This document shows positions 26,552 through 36,558 of a DNA stretch of 64,000 bases, in pieces. The notes beneath the pieces were generated by a model. That model did no database searches. It was not told the DNA's origin and saw only the letters and a list, made by a program, of their open reading frames with translations. The translations under genes were made by a program, and so were the position numbers. How positions within the stretch are numbered: position 1 is the first letter of the stretch; each line of letters opens with the position of its first letter. Source of the stretch: Aequitasia sp047973235. GTDB taxonomy: Bacteria; Bacillota; Clostridia; Lachnospirales; Lachnospiraceae. The stretch is from contig JBKEBP010000139.1 in NCBI GenBank assembly GCA_047973235.1, positions 6,075 through 70,074 on the forward strand, written 5' to 3'.

Positions 26552-28504
26552 ATGAGAAATTTGGAATCCAGATATCTGGAAAGACTAGCTCAAATATTTC
26601 CGACAATAGGAGCGGCATCGACAGAAATTATTAATCTTCAAGCAATTCTTAATTTGCCAAAGGGAACAGAGCATTTTCTTACGGATGTCCATGGTGAGGA
26701 TGAAGCGTTTTCGCATGTACTTAAAAATGGATCAGGATCTGTAAAAAGGAAAATCGGGGATGTTTTTGGTAACACTCTTAGTGCGACCGATAAGCAAGAA
26801 CTGGCGACTCTTATTTATTATCCCAAGGAAAAAATAGAGTTAGTAAAAAAAGAAGAACAAAATATAGAGGACTGGTACAAAATCACACTGTATCGTCTTA
26901 TTGAAGTATGTAAAGCAGTATCAAGCAAGTACACCAGGTCAAAGGTAAGAAAAGCATTGCCTGCAGATTTTTCGTATATTATAGAGGAGCTTATTACTGA
27001 AAAAGCGGAAGTTTCTGATAAAGAGAATTACTATAATGAGATAGTAAATACGATAATCCGTGTTAGCAGAGCAGAAGCATTTATCATTGCATTATGCAAA
27101 TTGATTCAAAGGTTGGTAATTGATCATCTTCATGTCGTTGGAGATATTTTTGATAGAGGACCGGGACCACATAAGATTATGGATAAACTAATGACATACC
27201 ATTCTCTTGATATACAGTGGGGAAATCATGATGTACTTTGGATGGGCGCCGCAGCAGGACAATGGGGATGTATCACAAATGTAATTAGAATATGTGCCAG
27301 ATATGGTAATCTTGACTTGATTGAGGATGATTATGGAATAAATCTATTGCCACTTGCGACCTATGCGCTTAACATGTATAAAAAGGACCCGTGTTCATGT
27401 TTCTCATTAAAAGGAGAACCCTGCATCAATGAAAAAGAGCAGGAATTGAATATTATGATGCATAAGGCGATTTCTATCTTACAGTTTAAAGTTGAAGGCC
27501 AAATAATAAATAAACGTAAGAATTATAAAATGGAGGATAGAAATCTATTAGATAAAATCAACTATGATGAAGGCACAATATTATTGGATGGGAAAACGTA
27601 TGAACTGCTTGATACAAACTTTCCGACAATTGATCCAAAGGATCCATATCAGCTTACAGACGAAGAGGAAGATATAATGAACCGACTAGAGAAAGCCTTC
27701 CTAAACTGTGAAAAGCTTCAGGAACATATGCGATTCCTCTTGAATAAAGGTGGTCTTTACAAGGTTTATAATGGAAATCTATTGTATCATGGGTGCGTTC
27801 CCATAACCGATGAATGCCGGTTAAAAGAAGTTGAACTTTATGGCAAGAAATATAAAGGCAAAGCACTTTATGAAGCCCTTGAAAGCTATGTAAGAAAAGG
27901 ATTCTTTGAGCTCGATGAGATTGAGAGAGAAAAGGGTAAGGATATAATGTGGTATATCTGGCTAAATGAAAACTCGCCATTATTTGGCAAGAATAAAATG
28001 GCAACATTTGAACGCTATTTTATAGCAGATAAAGAAACGCATAAAGAAATCAAAAATCCATATTACAAGCATTTGGATGATGAAAAAACGGCAAATCTTA
28101 TACTCAGTGAATTCGGACTACCAACGAAGGGGGCTCATATTGTCAACGGACATGTTCCGGTTAAATCAATAGAAGGCGAAAGCCCGGTTAAAGCAGGTGG
28201 TAAAGTACTAGTAATTGATGGAGGGTTTTCAAAGGCATATCAGAAGGAAACCGGAATAGCAGGCTATACACTGATTTACAATTCATACGGACTTATCCTA
28301 GTTGCCCATGATCCTTTTAAATCAAAAGAAGAGGCAATAGAAAAAGGTAAGGATATTCATTCGGAAACAATAGTAGTTAAGAGGACAGATAAACGTAGGA
28401 TGGTAGGAGATACTGATGCCGGAGTAGAGCTAAAAGAACAAATTCATGACTTGGAAGAATTGCTTGCAGCATATAGAAGCGGAGCTATCGTCGAAAAAGC
28501 CTAG
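26552..28504 (+). CDS. fbp: class III fructose-1,6-bisphosphatase
   Basis: 650 residues, the normal size for the Firmicute-specific FBPase III. Metallophosphatase motifs are TDVHGEDEAF near 43-52, GDIFDRGPGP near 197-206 and WGNHDVLWMGAAAG near 223-236. It dephosphorylates fructose 1,6-bisphosphate in gluconeogenesis. Only 8 bases separate it from dapB, so the two are probably co-transcribed. Confidence 0.95.
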   Translation: MRNLESRYLERLAQIFPTIGAASTEIINLQAILNLPKGTEHFLTDVHGEDEAFSHVLKNGSGSVKRKIGDVFGNTLSATDKQELATLIYYPKEKIELVKKEEQNIEDWYKITLYRLIEVCKAVSSKYTRSKVRKALPADFSYIIEELITEKAEVSDKENYYNEIVNTIIRVSRAEAFIIALCKLIQRLVIDHLHVVGDIFDRGPGPHKIMDKLMTYHSLDIQWGNHDVLWMGAAAGQWGCITNVIRICARYGNLDLIEDDYGINLLPLATYALNMYKKDPCSCFSLKGEPCINEKEQELNIMMHKAISILQFKVEGQIINKRKNYKMEDRNLLDKINYDEGTILLDGKTYELLDTNFPTIDPKDPYQLTDEEEDIMNRLEKAFLNCEKLQEHMRFLLNKGGLYKVYNGNLLYHGCVPITDECRLKEVELYGKKYKGKALYEALESYVRKGFFELDEIEREKGKDIMWYIWLNENSPLFGKNKMATFERYFIADKETHKEIKNPYYKHLDDEKTANLILSEFGLPTKGAHIVNGHVPVKSIEGESPVKAGGKVLVIDGGFSKAYQKETGIAGYTLIYNSYGLILVAHDPFKSKEEAIEKGKDIHSETIVVKRTDKRRMVGDTDAGVELKEQIHDLEELLAAYRSGAIVEKA

Positions 28505-28520
28505 GGGAGTATTTAGAAAA

Positions 28521-29297
28521 ATGAAATTCAGACCATGTATAGATATACATAATGGAAAAGTTAAACAGATTGTCGGAGGGTCTTTATCTGATACTGATGA
28601 GAAGGTAAAAGAAAATTTTATCTCTGATAAGAATGCCTCTTATTATGGAAAGCTTTATAAAGAATTAAACTTGAAGGGTGGGCATGTAATTATGCTTACC
28701 CCTTCTTATTCTAAGCATTTTAATGCGACTAAGAATGAAGCATTAGAGGCATTGAAAGCATATCCGGGTGGTATGCAGGTCGGAGGCGGAATTAATGCAG
28801 ATAATGCTAAAGACTATCTGGATAAAGGTGCAAGTCACGTTATAATCACTTCGTGGTTCTTTGAAAATGGCGCAATTCGTTATGATAGAATGGAACAAAT
28901 GCGAAATGCAATAGGCAAAGAGCGGATTGTAGTTGATCTTAGCTGCAGGTATAGAGATAATGGTTATTATGTAGTGACAGATAGATGGCAGACCTTCACA
29001 GACGTAAGAGTTAGTAATGACATGCTTATTGAGCTTTCGGATTACTGTGATGAATTTTTGATTCATGGTGTCGATGTTGAGGGCAAAGGGTCAGGAATGG
29101 AGGAGCCGCTCGTAGAACTCCTGACAAAGTTTGATAGAGTTCCGATAACGTATGCAGGCGGTATTGCAAGTAAGAGTGATGTTGGTAAGTTTGAGACACT
29201 TTCTAACGGGAAACTTGATTTCACGGTTGGGAGTGCATTGGACATTTTTAGTGGCAAATTACCTTTTGAATGGGTGAAACGCTATAACAAGCCTTGA
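28521..29297 (+). CDS. hisA: HisA isomerase of the eukaryotic HIS6 type
   Basis: 258 residues from ATG 28521 (AGGGGAG upstream; an earlier ATG inside fbp is unlikely). It is a TIM barrel aligned over its whole length with yeast HIS6 rather than ordinary bacterial HisA: CIDIHNGKVKQIVGG at the start, QVGGGIN near 80, VVDLSCR in the middle, WQTFTDV, and GSALDIFSGKL at the end. It isomerises ProFAR to PRFAR in histidine synthesis. No other his gene is nearby, which is unusual for hisA. Confidence 0.88.
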   Translation: MKFRPCIDIHNGKVKQIVGGSLSDTDEKVKENFISDKNASYYGKLYKELNLKGGHVIMLTPSYSKHFNATKNEALEALKAYPGGMQVGGGINADNAKDYLDKGASHVIITSWFFENGAIRYDRMEQMRNAIGKERIVVDLSCRYRDNGYYVVTDRWQTFTDVRVSNDMLIELSDYCDEFLIHGVDVEGKGSGMEEPLVELLTKFDRVPITYAGGIASKSDVGKFETLSNGKLDFTVGSALDIFSGKLPFEWVKRYNKP

Positions 29298-29322
29298 ATT
29301 GAAAATTGGATAGTGTTATGAT
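29294..29322 (+). promoter_or_regulatory. secA promoter
   Basis: TTGAAT (29294-29299), 17 bases, then TATGAT (29317-29322); the -35 overlaps the hisA stop codon. TAAGGAG follows close to the secA ATG at 29355. Confidence 0.6.
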
Positions 29323-29354
29323 GTAGGATAGCAAATGTTAAGGAGTAATATAAT

Positions 29355-31922
29355 ATGGGTTTTTTACAAAAATTATTCGGATCACATAGTGAGAACGAAT
29401 TGAAAAGAGTATATCCGTTGGTGGATCAAATGGAAGCACTGGATAAAGAAATGCAGGCGCTTTCTGATTATGAGCTAAAGGATAAGACAGTGGAATTTAA
29501 AGAAAGATTGGAAAAAGGCGAGACTTTAGATGATATTTTGGTTGAAGCATATGCGACAGTTAGGGAAGCAGCCTCAAGAAGTATCGGATTAAAGCATTAT
29601 AGAGTACAGCTAATAGGTGGAGTTATTTTACATCAAGGAAGAATAGCTGAAATGAAAACCGGTGAAGGTAAGACGTTGGTATCTACATTGCCGGCTTATT
29701 TAAATGCACTATCAGGTAAGGGTGTACACATTGTAACAGTTAATGATTATCTGGCAAAGCGTGATGCCGAATGGATGGGTAAGGTACACGAGTTCTTAGG
29801 TCTTACGGTCGGTGTCGTTCTTAATGAGTTAAGCAATGACGAAAGAAGAGAAGCCTATAACTGTGACATAACTTACGTCACAAATAATGAATTGGGTTTT
29901 GATTATCTAAGAGATAACATGGTTATATATAAGGAGCAACTCGTTCAACGAGGTCTTAAATATGCAGTTATTGATGAGGTCGATTCAGTACTTATTGATG
30001 AAGCCAGAACTCCTCTTATTATTTCAGGACAAAGTGGAAAGTCGACTAAGCTATATGATGCTTGCGATATTTTAGCTAAACAACTTGAAAAAGGAGAAGC
30101 CAGTAAAGAATTCTCTAAGATGGATGCCATAATGGGTGAAGAAGTCGAAGAGAGTGGAGACTTTATTGTTAATGAAAAAGAGAAGAATGTTTCGCTTACC
30201 GAATCCGGTGTTAAAAAAGTCGAGAAATTCTTTCATGTTGATAACTTGGCAGATGCTGAAAATCTTGAAATACAGCACAATACAATATTAGCACTTCGTG
30301 CCAATAACCTTATGTTCAAAGATAAAGACTACGTTGTAAAAGACGACGAAGTTTTAATTGTAGATGAATTCACCGGTCGTATTATGCCGGGACGTAGATA
30401 TTCAGATGGTCTTCATCAGGCTATTGAAGCAAAAGAGCATGTAAAGGTTAAGAGAGAGAGTAAGACACTCGCAACTATCACATTCCAAAATCTTTTCAAC
30501 AAATATGAAAAGAAATCCGGTATGACAGGTACAGCCCTTACGGAAGAAAAAGAGTTTAGGGATATATATGGAATGGATGTTGTGGAAATACCTACAAATG
30601 TTCAAATTGCGCGTATAGATTTGAATGATGCTGTATACAAAACCGAAAAGGAAAAGTTTAGTGCGGTTTGTGATGTAATCGAAGAAGCACACGCAAAAGA
30701 ACAACCTGTACTTGTTGGTACAATTACTATTGATAATTCAGAGCTCCTAAGTGCCATGCTTAAAAGAAGGGGTATTAAACATAATGTACTTAATGCTAAA
30801 TTTCATGAAATGGAAGCGGAGATAGTTGCTAATGCCGGTATTCATGGTGCGGTAACTATTGCTACTAATATGGCTGGTCGTGGTACGGATATTAAGCTCG
30901 ATGAAGAGTCGAGGGCAGCAGGCGGACTTAAAATCATAGGTACAGAGCGTCATGAGTCACGTCGTATAGATAATCAGCTGCGTGGTCGTGCCGGTCGTCA
31001 AGGAGATCCGGGTGAATCCAGATTTTATATATCTCTTGAAGATGATTTAATGAGATTATTTGGTTCGGAACGTCTTATGAGTATATTTAATACACTAGGT
31101 GTTGAAGAAGGGGAACAGATTGAACACAAAATGCTTTCAAATGCGATTGAGAAAGCGCAAGAAAAGATAGAAAGCAACAACTTTGGTATTCGTAAGAATC
31201 TTCTCGAGTACGATCAGGTAATGAATGAACAAAGAGAAATCATATATGAAGAAAGAAGAAAGGTTCTTGATGGTGAGAACATGAGAGATTCTATCTTCCA
31301 TATGATAAGCGACTATGTTGATAATACTGTAGATATGATTATTCCATCGGATGCTGACTCGGAAGATTGGAATTTGGGTGAGTTAAATGTTACGATTGGT
31401 AATGTAATTCCATCAGATGAAGTTGTTGAGTCTGAAACAAAGAACATGAAGCAAAGTGCCCTTAAGCAACTACTAAAGGAAAGAGCCGGGAAAGCATATG
31501 AAGCTAAGGAAGCGGAATTCCCTGAGGCTGAGCATATTAGAGAACTGGAGCGAGTGGTACTCCTTCGAGTAATTGATAATAAGTGGATGGATCATATCGA
31601 TGATATGGATCAGTTAAGACAAGGTATTGGATTACAAGCTTATGGTCAAAGGGATCCGAAGGTAGAGTATAAGATGCTTGGTTATGAAATGTTTGATGAG
31701 ATGACCAATGGTATTACAGAGGCAACAGTACGTACATTGTTCCATGTGAAAGTAGAACAAAAGGTTGAAAGAGAAGAAGTTGCGAAGGTAACCGGCACTA
31801 ATAGAGGTGAGGAAACAGTAAAAGCACCTAAAAAAAGAGAAGAAAAGAAGGTTTATCCAAATGATCCGTGCCCATGTGGTAGTGGTAAAAAATACAAACA
31901 ATGCCATGGAAAAGGATTGTAA
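29355..31922 (+). CDS. secA: preprotein translocase ATPase SecA
   Basis: 855 residues. Walker A is MKTGEGKTLV, Walker B is VIDEVDSVLIDEARTP, and the second nucleotide domain has TNMAGRGTDIKL and QLRGRAGRQGD. The C-terminus has the zinc-binding SEC-C motif CPCGSGKKYKQCH. It drives export through SecYEG and is followed by prfB, a very common gene pair in Firmicutes. Confidence 0.97.
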   Translation: MGFLQKLFGSHSENELKRVYPLVDQMEALDKEMQALSDYELKDKTVEFKERLEKGETLDDILVEAYATVREAASRSIGLKHYRVQLIGGVILHQGRIAEMKTGEGKTLVSTLPAYLNALSGKGVHIVTVNDYLAKRDAEWMGKVHEFLGLTVGVVLNELSNDERREAYNCDITYVTNNELGFDYLRDNMVIYKEQLVQRGLKYAVIDEVDSVLIDEARTPLIISGQSGKSTKLYDACDILAKQLEKGEASKEFSKMDAIMGEEVEESGDFIVNEKEKNVSLTESGVKKVEKFFHVDNLADAENLEIQHNTILALRANNLMFKDKDYVVKDDEVLIVDEFTGRIMPGRRYSDGLHQAIEAKEHVKVKRESKTLATITFQNLFNKYEKKSGMTGTALTEEKEFRDIYGMDVVEIPTNVQIARIDLNDAVYKTEKEKFSAVCDVIEEAHAKEQPVLVGTITIDNSELLSAMLKRRGIKHNVLNAKFHEMEAEIVANAGIHGAVTIATNMAGRGTDIKLDEESRAAGGLKIIGTERHESRRIDNQLRGRAGRQGDPGESRFYISLEDDLMRLFGSERLMSIFNTLGVEEGEQIEHKMLSNAIEKAQEKIESNNFGIRKNLLEYDQVMNEQREIIYEERRKVLDGENMRDSIFHMISDYVDNTVDMIIPSDADSEDWNLGELNVTIGNVIPSDEVVESETKNMKQSALKQLLKERAGKAYEAKEAEFPEAEHIRELERVVLLRVIDNKWMDHIDDMDQLRQGIGLQAYGQRDPKVEYKMLGYEMFDEMTNGITEATVRTLFHVKVEQKVEREEVAKVTGTNRGEETVKAPKKREEKKVYPNDPCPCGSGKKYKQCHGKGL

Positions 31923-31947
31923 TATATTTTAGAAATGAGGTGAGAGA

Positions 31948-33049
31948 GTGGTTGAATTAGATCAATACAAAAGCGTTATATTATCATATGAAACACCTCT
32001 TAGTGAAATGAGGGATTCACTTTGACGAAGCGGGGAAAAGAACTCGCTTAGAAGAGCTCGATAAAAAGGCTGAAGAGCCGAGATTCTGGGATGACCCTGA
32101 GGGGTCCACCAGACTGATGAAAGAAGCTAAAAATTTAAAAGATACTCTTGATACTCTTGAGGGTCTATTTAGTCAATTCGAAGATATTCAAGTCCTTATT
32201 GATATGGGATATGAGGAAAATGATAGTAGTATAGCCGCTGAGGTAAAAGAGGAGCTCGATAATTTTGAGAAGAGCTTTGAAACTATGCGTATACAAACAC
32301 TCTTATCCGGCGAATATGATAACTTAAATGCAATTCTTACAATCCATGCCGGTGCCGGTGGTACAGAGTCGTGTGATTGGGCCAATATGCTATATCGAAT
32401 GTATTCAAGATATTGCGAAAAGAATAATTTCAGTGTTAAAGTTCTTGATTTTCAGGATGGTGATATAACAGGTCTAAAGGCTATAACGATGGAAATAGTG
32501 GGAGATAATGCTTATGGATATTTAAAATCAGAAAAAGGTGTTCATAGGCTGGTTCGCATATCGCCATTTAATGCAGCCGGAAAACGACAGACTTCATTTG
32601 CTTCAGTGGACGTTGTTCCTGATATCGAAGATGAAATAGATATAGAGGTTGCAGATGATGAGATAAAGGTTGACACTTATCGTGCAAGCGGTGCCGGTGG
32701 TCAGCATGTAAATAAAACCTCATCTGCAATTCGTATAACACATCTTGCGACAGGCATTGTGGTACAGTGTCAAAATGAACGCTCTCAGCATTTTAATAAA
32801 GAAAAAGCAATGCAGATGCTCAAGGTACGTCTTAAACTTTTAAAGGAACAGGAACAGGCGGAAATGGTGTCGGGCATAAGAGGAGAAGTAAAAGAAATTG
32901 GATTTGGAAATCAAATAAGGTCATATACAATGCAGCCATATACGCTAGTGAAGGACCACAGAACAAATGCAGAAACGGGCAATGTGAGTGCGGTTCTTGA
33001 TGGAGATTTAGACCTGTTTATTAATGCGTATCTAAAGGGAGGACAATAA
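31948..33049 (+). CDS. prfB: peptide chain release factor 2, with programmed +1 frameshift
   Basis: Translation starts at GTG 31948 behind a GAGGTGA site. After 25 codons the frame meets CTT TGA C at 32020-32026; an AGGG element lies 9 bases before CTT, as in the known autoregulatory slip site, and translation continues in +1 frame from 32024. The full product is about 366 residues, normal for RF2. The GGQ peptidyl-hydrolysis loop is in SGAGGQHVNKT. An annotation starting at the ATG at 32117 would lose the N-terminus. Confidence 0.95.
32011..32026 (+). other. RF2 programmed frameshift site
   Basis: AGGG (Shine-Dalgarno-like stimulator), a short spacer and CTTTGAC. When RF2 is scarce, the slow TGA (32023-32025) promotes a +1 slip from CTT to TTT, giving full-length RF2. 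Confidence 0.92.
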
Positions 33050-33051
33050 AA

Positions 33052-34266
33052 ATGAAAAAGATTGCAGTTTTAGGATATGGTACAGTAGGCTCGGGCGTCG
33101 TCGAGGTGCTCAGTGTGAACAAGGATGTAATTGCTAAACGAGTGGGTGAGGAAATATATATTAAAAAAGTGCTTGATTTACGTGAATTTGAAGGAGACCC
33201 AATTCAAAACAAGATAGTTCATGATTTTAATGAGATAGTAAATGATGATGAAATATCTATTGTTGTGGAAACGATGGGTGGAATTAAGCCGGCTTATGAC
33301 TTTGTAAAAAGTTGTCTTCTCGCAGGCAAAAGCGTCGCAACATCTAATAAAGCACTTGTTGCAGCTCATGGAGCAGAACTTCTTCAGATAGCAACTAGTA
33401 AGAACATACACTTTCTATTTGAAGCAAGTGTTGGAGGCGGAATACCGATTATAAGACCCCTTAATGCATCCCTTGCGGCAGACGAAATAGAAGAAATAAC
33501 AGGTATTTTAAACGGAACAACAAATTATATGATGACGAAGATGTTCTATGAGGGAGCGGATTACGATACTGTTCTAAAAGAGGCACAGGACAACGGATAT
33601 GCAGAGAAAAATCCTGAAGCTGATGTTGAGGGTCATGATGCAGGTAGAAAAATTGCAATTCTTTCATCGATAATATCCGGAAAACAAGTTGACTTTGAAG
33701 ATATATATTGTGAAGGTATTACAAAAATTACGACTAAGGATGTTAAATATGCTAAAGAAATGGGCGGTACTATTAAACTTCTTGCTCAAGCAAAGCGAGA
33801 CGGTGATAAAATAAATGCAATGGTATCACCATTTATCATATATCCGGAACATCCCTTGTTTAGTGTGAATGATGTTTTTAATGCTATATTTGTAAAAGGG
33901 AATGTATTAGGAGATGGTATGTTCTATGGCAGTGGCGCAGGTAAATTGCCAACAGCTAGTGCCGTAGTTTCAGATGTTATAGAAGCAGCGAGAAATCCTG
34001 AAAAGAGTGTGTTTGTTCCTTGGTCAACTGAAAAGCTTGAATTAGAAGATAAGGGAGAGACAAAAAGGAAGTTCCTTATAAGGATTAAAGGCAGTTCGGA
34101 TGAAGATAAGATAAGGTCACTATACGGAAATGTGAAGATGATAGCTCCGGAAGGTGTCTCCGGGGAATATGGTTTTATTACCGAAGTTATGACAGAAAGC
34201 GAAATGGACGAGAAGATAGCTACAACGAAGGCGGAGGTACTACAGGTACTTCGAATAGAAGAATAG
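33052..34266 (+). CDS. hom: homoserine dehydrogenase
   Basis: 404 residues: NAD(P)-binding GYGTVGSGV at 8-16, catalytic domain with EASVGGGIPIIRPL and GILNGTTNYMMTKM, and a C-terminal ACT domain for threonine feedback. It reduces aspartate semialdehyde to homoserine. It starts 2 bases after the prfB stop and leads into the proposed homoserine kinase. Confidence 0.95.
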   Translation: MKKIAVLGYGTVGSGVVEVLSVNKDVIAKRVGEEIYIKKVLDLREFEGDPIQNKIVHDFNEIVNDDEISIVVETMGGIKPAYDFVKSCLLAGKSVATSNKALVAAHGAELLQIATSKNIHFLFEASVGGGIPIIRPLNASLAADEIEEITGILNGTTNYMMTKMFYEGADYDTVLKEAQDNGYAEKNPEADVEGHDAGRKIAILSSIISGKQVDFEDIYCEGITKITTKDVKYAKEMGGTIKLLAQAKRDGDKINAMVSPFIIYPEHPLFSVNDVFNAIFVKGNVLGDGMFYGSGAGKLPTASAVVSDVIEAARNPEKSVFVPWSTEKLELEDKGETKRKFLIRIKGSSDEDKIRSLYGNVKMIAPEGVSGEYGFITEVMTESEMDEKIATTKAEVLQVLRIEE

Positions 34267-34279
34267 CTGGGAGATATAT

Positions 34280-35476
34280 ATGAAATACATTGTATTATTA
34301 AGTGATGGTATGTCAGGAGAGCCATTAGAAGAGCTGGGTAATAGAACGACAATGGAAGCTGCCGACACTCCAAATATGGATAGGTTAGTCAAAGACTCGG
34401 TTGTCGGGTTGGTTCAAACAGTTCCAAAGGGGATGTCTCCGGGAAGTGACGTTGCCAATTTAGCGGCATTGGGATATAACCCTAAAAAGTATTATTCCGG
34501 AAGATCACCACTTGAGGCACTTAGTATTGGGGTTGATATGAAGGATACTGATGTATCGCTTAGAATGAATCTTGTTACGTTGACGGATGAAGAAGTTTAT
34601 GAAGAAAAGGTAATAACTGATCATAGCTCAGGGGAAATTACAACTGAGGAAGCAGCTATATTACTCGAGGATTTAAAAGTAGGACTAAGACATGAAGGCT
34701 ATGATTTCTATTTGGGAACAAGTTATAGACATTTGGTTATAATAAAGAATGGAGAAATAATAGATTTAGTGCCACCTCATGATGTACTTGAAAGGCAAAT
34801 TGGTGCATACTTGCCTAAAAATCAAACGCTTCGTGATATGATGATTAAGAGCTATGAAATATTAAAGACTCATCCTATAAATAAAAAAAGAATAGCGAAT
34901 GGAGAAAATCCGGCTAATTCAGTATGGTTTTGGGGAGCAGGAAAACGCCCTGAACTTTCTTCTTTTAAGGAGAAGACAGGTAAGAGTGGTGTTATGATAT
35001 CAGCAGTTGATTTACTAAAGGGCATAGCTGTTGGCGCAGGTATGAAAGTTGCGAAAGTTGAGGGTATAAATGGCGGACTTCATACCAATTATGAAGGCAA
35101 AGCATTGGCAGCAATAGATTCACTTTGCGACAAAGGCTGTGATTTTGCATACATCCATGTGGAAGCGCCGGATGAAATGGGACATCAGGGGTTGATTAAA
35201 GAGAAGATACAAGCTATTGAAAATGTAGATAAACGCGTTCTTAAGATATTACTTGATGAACTGGAAAAGCGAGATGAAGATTTTAGAATAATGATTTTAC
35301 CGGATCATCCTACACCCGTAGCTATTAGAACACATACAGGCAATCCGGTTCCATTTATGATTTATGATAGTACGAATTCTGTCCGTGGAACAGATACATT
35401 TAGCGAAAAAACCGCGAAAAAACAAGGGCTCTTGATAGATGAGGGTTATAAGCTTATTGATGAATTGCTTAAATAA
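34280..35476 (+). CDS. ApgM-type phosphoglycerate mutase family, proposed homoserine kinase
   Basis: 398 residues of the alkaline-phosphatase-like cofactor-independent phosphoglycerate mutase family (ApgM branch). Metal and phosphoryl-site motifs are LLSDGMSG, PGSDVANLAALGYNP with the conserved serine, and a C-terminal HVEAPDEMGHQG and LPDHPTP. A bacterial subfamily of this type, usually next to hom, is proposed to act as homoserine kinase in place of ThrB. It lies 13 bases behind hom here and no GHMP-type thrB is seen, which fits. Mutase activity is not excluded. Confidence 0.8.
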   Translation: MKYIVLLSDGMSGEPLEELGNRTTMEAADTPNMDRLVKDSVVGLVQTVPKGMSPGSDVANLAALGYNPKKYYSGRSPLEALSIGVDMKDTDVSLRMNLVTLTDEEVYEEKVITDHSSGEITTEEAAILLEDLKVGLRHEGYDFYLGTSYRHLVIIKNGEIIDLVPPHDVLERQIGAYLPKNQTLRDMMIKSYEILKTHPINKKRIANGENPANSVWFWGAGKRPELSSFKEKTGKSGVMISAVDLLKGIAVGAGMKVAKVEGINGGLHTNYEGKALAAIDSLCDKGCDFAYIHVEAPDEMGHQGLIKEKIQAIENVDKRVLKILLDELEKRDEDFRIMILPDHPTPVAIRTHTGNPVPFMIYDSTNSVRGTDTFSEKTAKKQGLLIDEGYKLIDELLK

Positions 35477-35916
35477 CTATTGTGGAACTTACCATCAAAA
35501 GTTACATCTTTACCAAACCATGAAGGTGCAATGAATTCTTTTGCATCATTCTCAGTTTCGAATTCGACCTCAGCAATCATAAGTGGAGATAAGTCGTCTT
35601 TGAAAATATCAAGTTCAATTGTAAGAGTGTTTTTGGTCGGAGTATACTCCAGAGGAATGAGATACCTGGTCTTACTTATTATACGACCATCTACTTTTTC
35701 TTTAAGATGATAGTAGCTTTCCTTGTTTAAGGGGAGATTATATTCTTCTCTTACCATATGACCTTTTGATTTATATGTCAGTTCATAGTTTTCATCGGAT
35801 TTTCTTATTCGAACAACCGGACTGGTATTTAAATAGCCCTGCTCGATTTCTTTATATGGATAAGTATCTAAGTTGTCCGGCAGTTTTTTAATTAAGAATT
35901 TACGTTCAATTTCCAT
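35446..35916 (-). CDS. CYTH-domain phosphatase
   Basis: 156 residues beginning EIERKFL, the diagnostic CYTH motif, with alternating basic and acidic strands (RIRKSDENYELTYKSKG, AEVEFETENDAKEF) that line the triphosphate tunnel. Such enzymes hydrolyse inorganic triphosphate or nucleoside polyphosphates with metal. Its 3' end overlaps the end of the convergent ApgM-like gene by 31 bases. Confidence 0.85.
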   Translation of the reverse strand: MEIERKFLIKKLPDNLDTYPYKEIEQGYLNTSPVVRIRKSDENYELTYKSKGHMVREEYNLPLNKESYYHLKEKVDGRIISKTRYLIPLEYTPTKNTLTIELDIFKDDLSPLMIAEVEFETENDAKEFIAPSWFGKDVTFDGKFHNSYLSNSSISL

Positions 35917-36012
35917 TAAAATATCTCCTTCATTTACTTTTAAACAGTATAGTAACTATAAACTATTACTCAAAAAAAGTAAAATAAAAGGAAGGATACA
36001 AGGAGGAAGAAA

Positions 36013-36558
36013 ATGAAGAAAGTATGCGTTTTACTAGCTGAAGGTTTTGAAGAAATTGAAGCATTAACCACCGTCGATTTGCTTAGAAGAGCAGAAGTGT
36101 ATGTAGATACGGTATCAATAGAAGATGAATATTTAGTTAGAGGAGCACATGGAATAACTGTTCAGACTGAAGATTTATTCGGTGAGGTGGATTTCTCTGC
36201 CTTTGATATGATAGTATTGCCGGGAGGAATGCCCGGTACTACAAATCTTGGATTGCACCTAGGTGTTAAGAAATTATTAGTTGACTTTGTTAAGGATAAT
36301 CGCCTTATTGCTGCTATTTGTGCAGCGCCAACCGTGCTGGGGAAATATGGCTTGCTGAAGGGAAGAAAGGCAACTTGCTATCCGGGACTCGAGAAGGAGC
36401 TTTTAGGAGCTGTTGTTTCGAGAGATAGTGTTTGTGTCGATGGAAATATAATTACAAGTAAAGGAGTGGGCACAGCTATTGAATTTTCACTTAAGCTCAT
36501 TTCGATTTTAATTAATGAAAAAAAAGCAAAGGAAATTTCGGATGCAATTGTATTTTAA
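36013..36558 (+). CDS. DJ-1/PfpI (YajL-like) protein
   Basis: 181 residues. The nucleophile elbow is AAICAAP with Cys103, and the acidic partner lies in EGFEEIEA near residue 14. Members act as glyoxalase, deglycase or chaperone-like proteins. AGGAGG is found upstream. Its end overlaps the lipoprotein gene by 17 bases. Confidence 0.88.
   Translation: MKKVCVLLAEGFEEIEALTTVDLLRRAEVYVDTVSIEDEYLVRGAHGITVQTEDLFGEVDFSAFDMIVLPGGMPGTTNLGLHLGVKKLLVDFVKDNRLIAAICAAPTVLGKYGLLKGRKATCYPGLEKELLGAVVSRDSVCVDGNIITSKGVGTAIEFSLKLISILINEKKAKEISDAIVF

Noticed and set aside
32117..33049. prfB as a truncated gene starting at ATG 32117
   Set aside because: The upstream frame plus the CTTTGAC slip site restores a full-length RF2.
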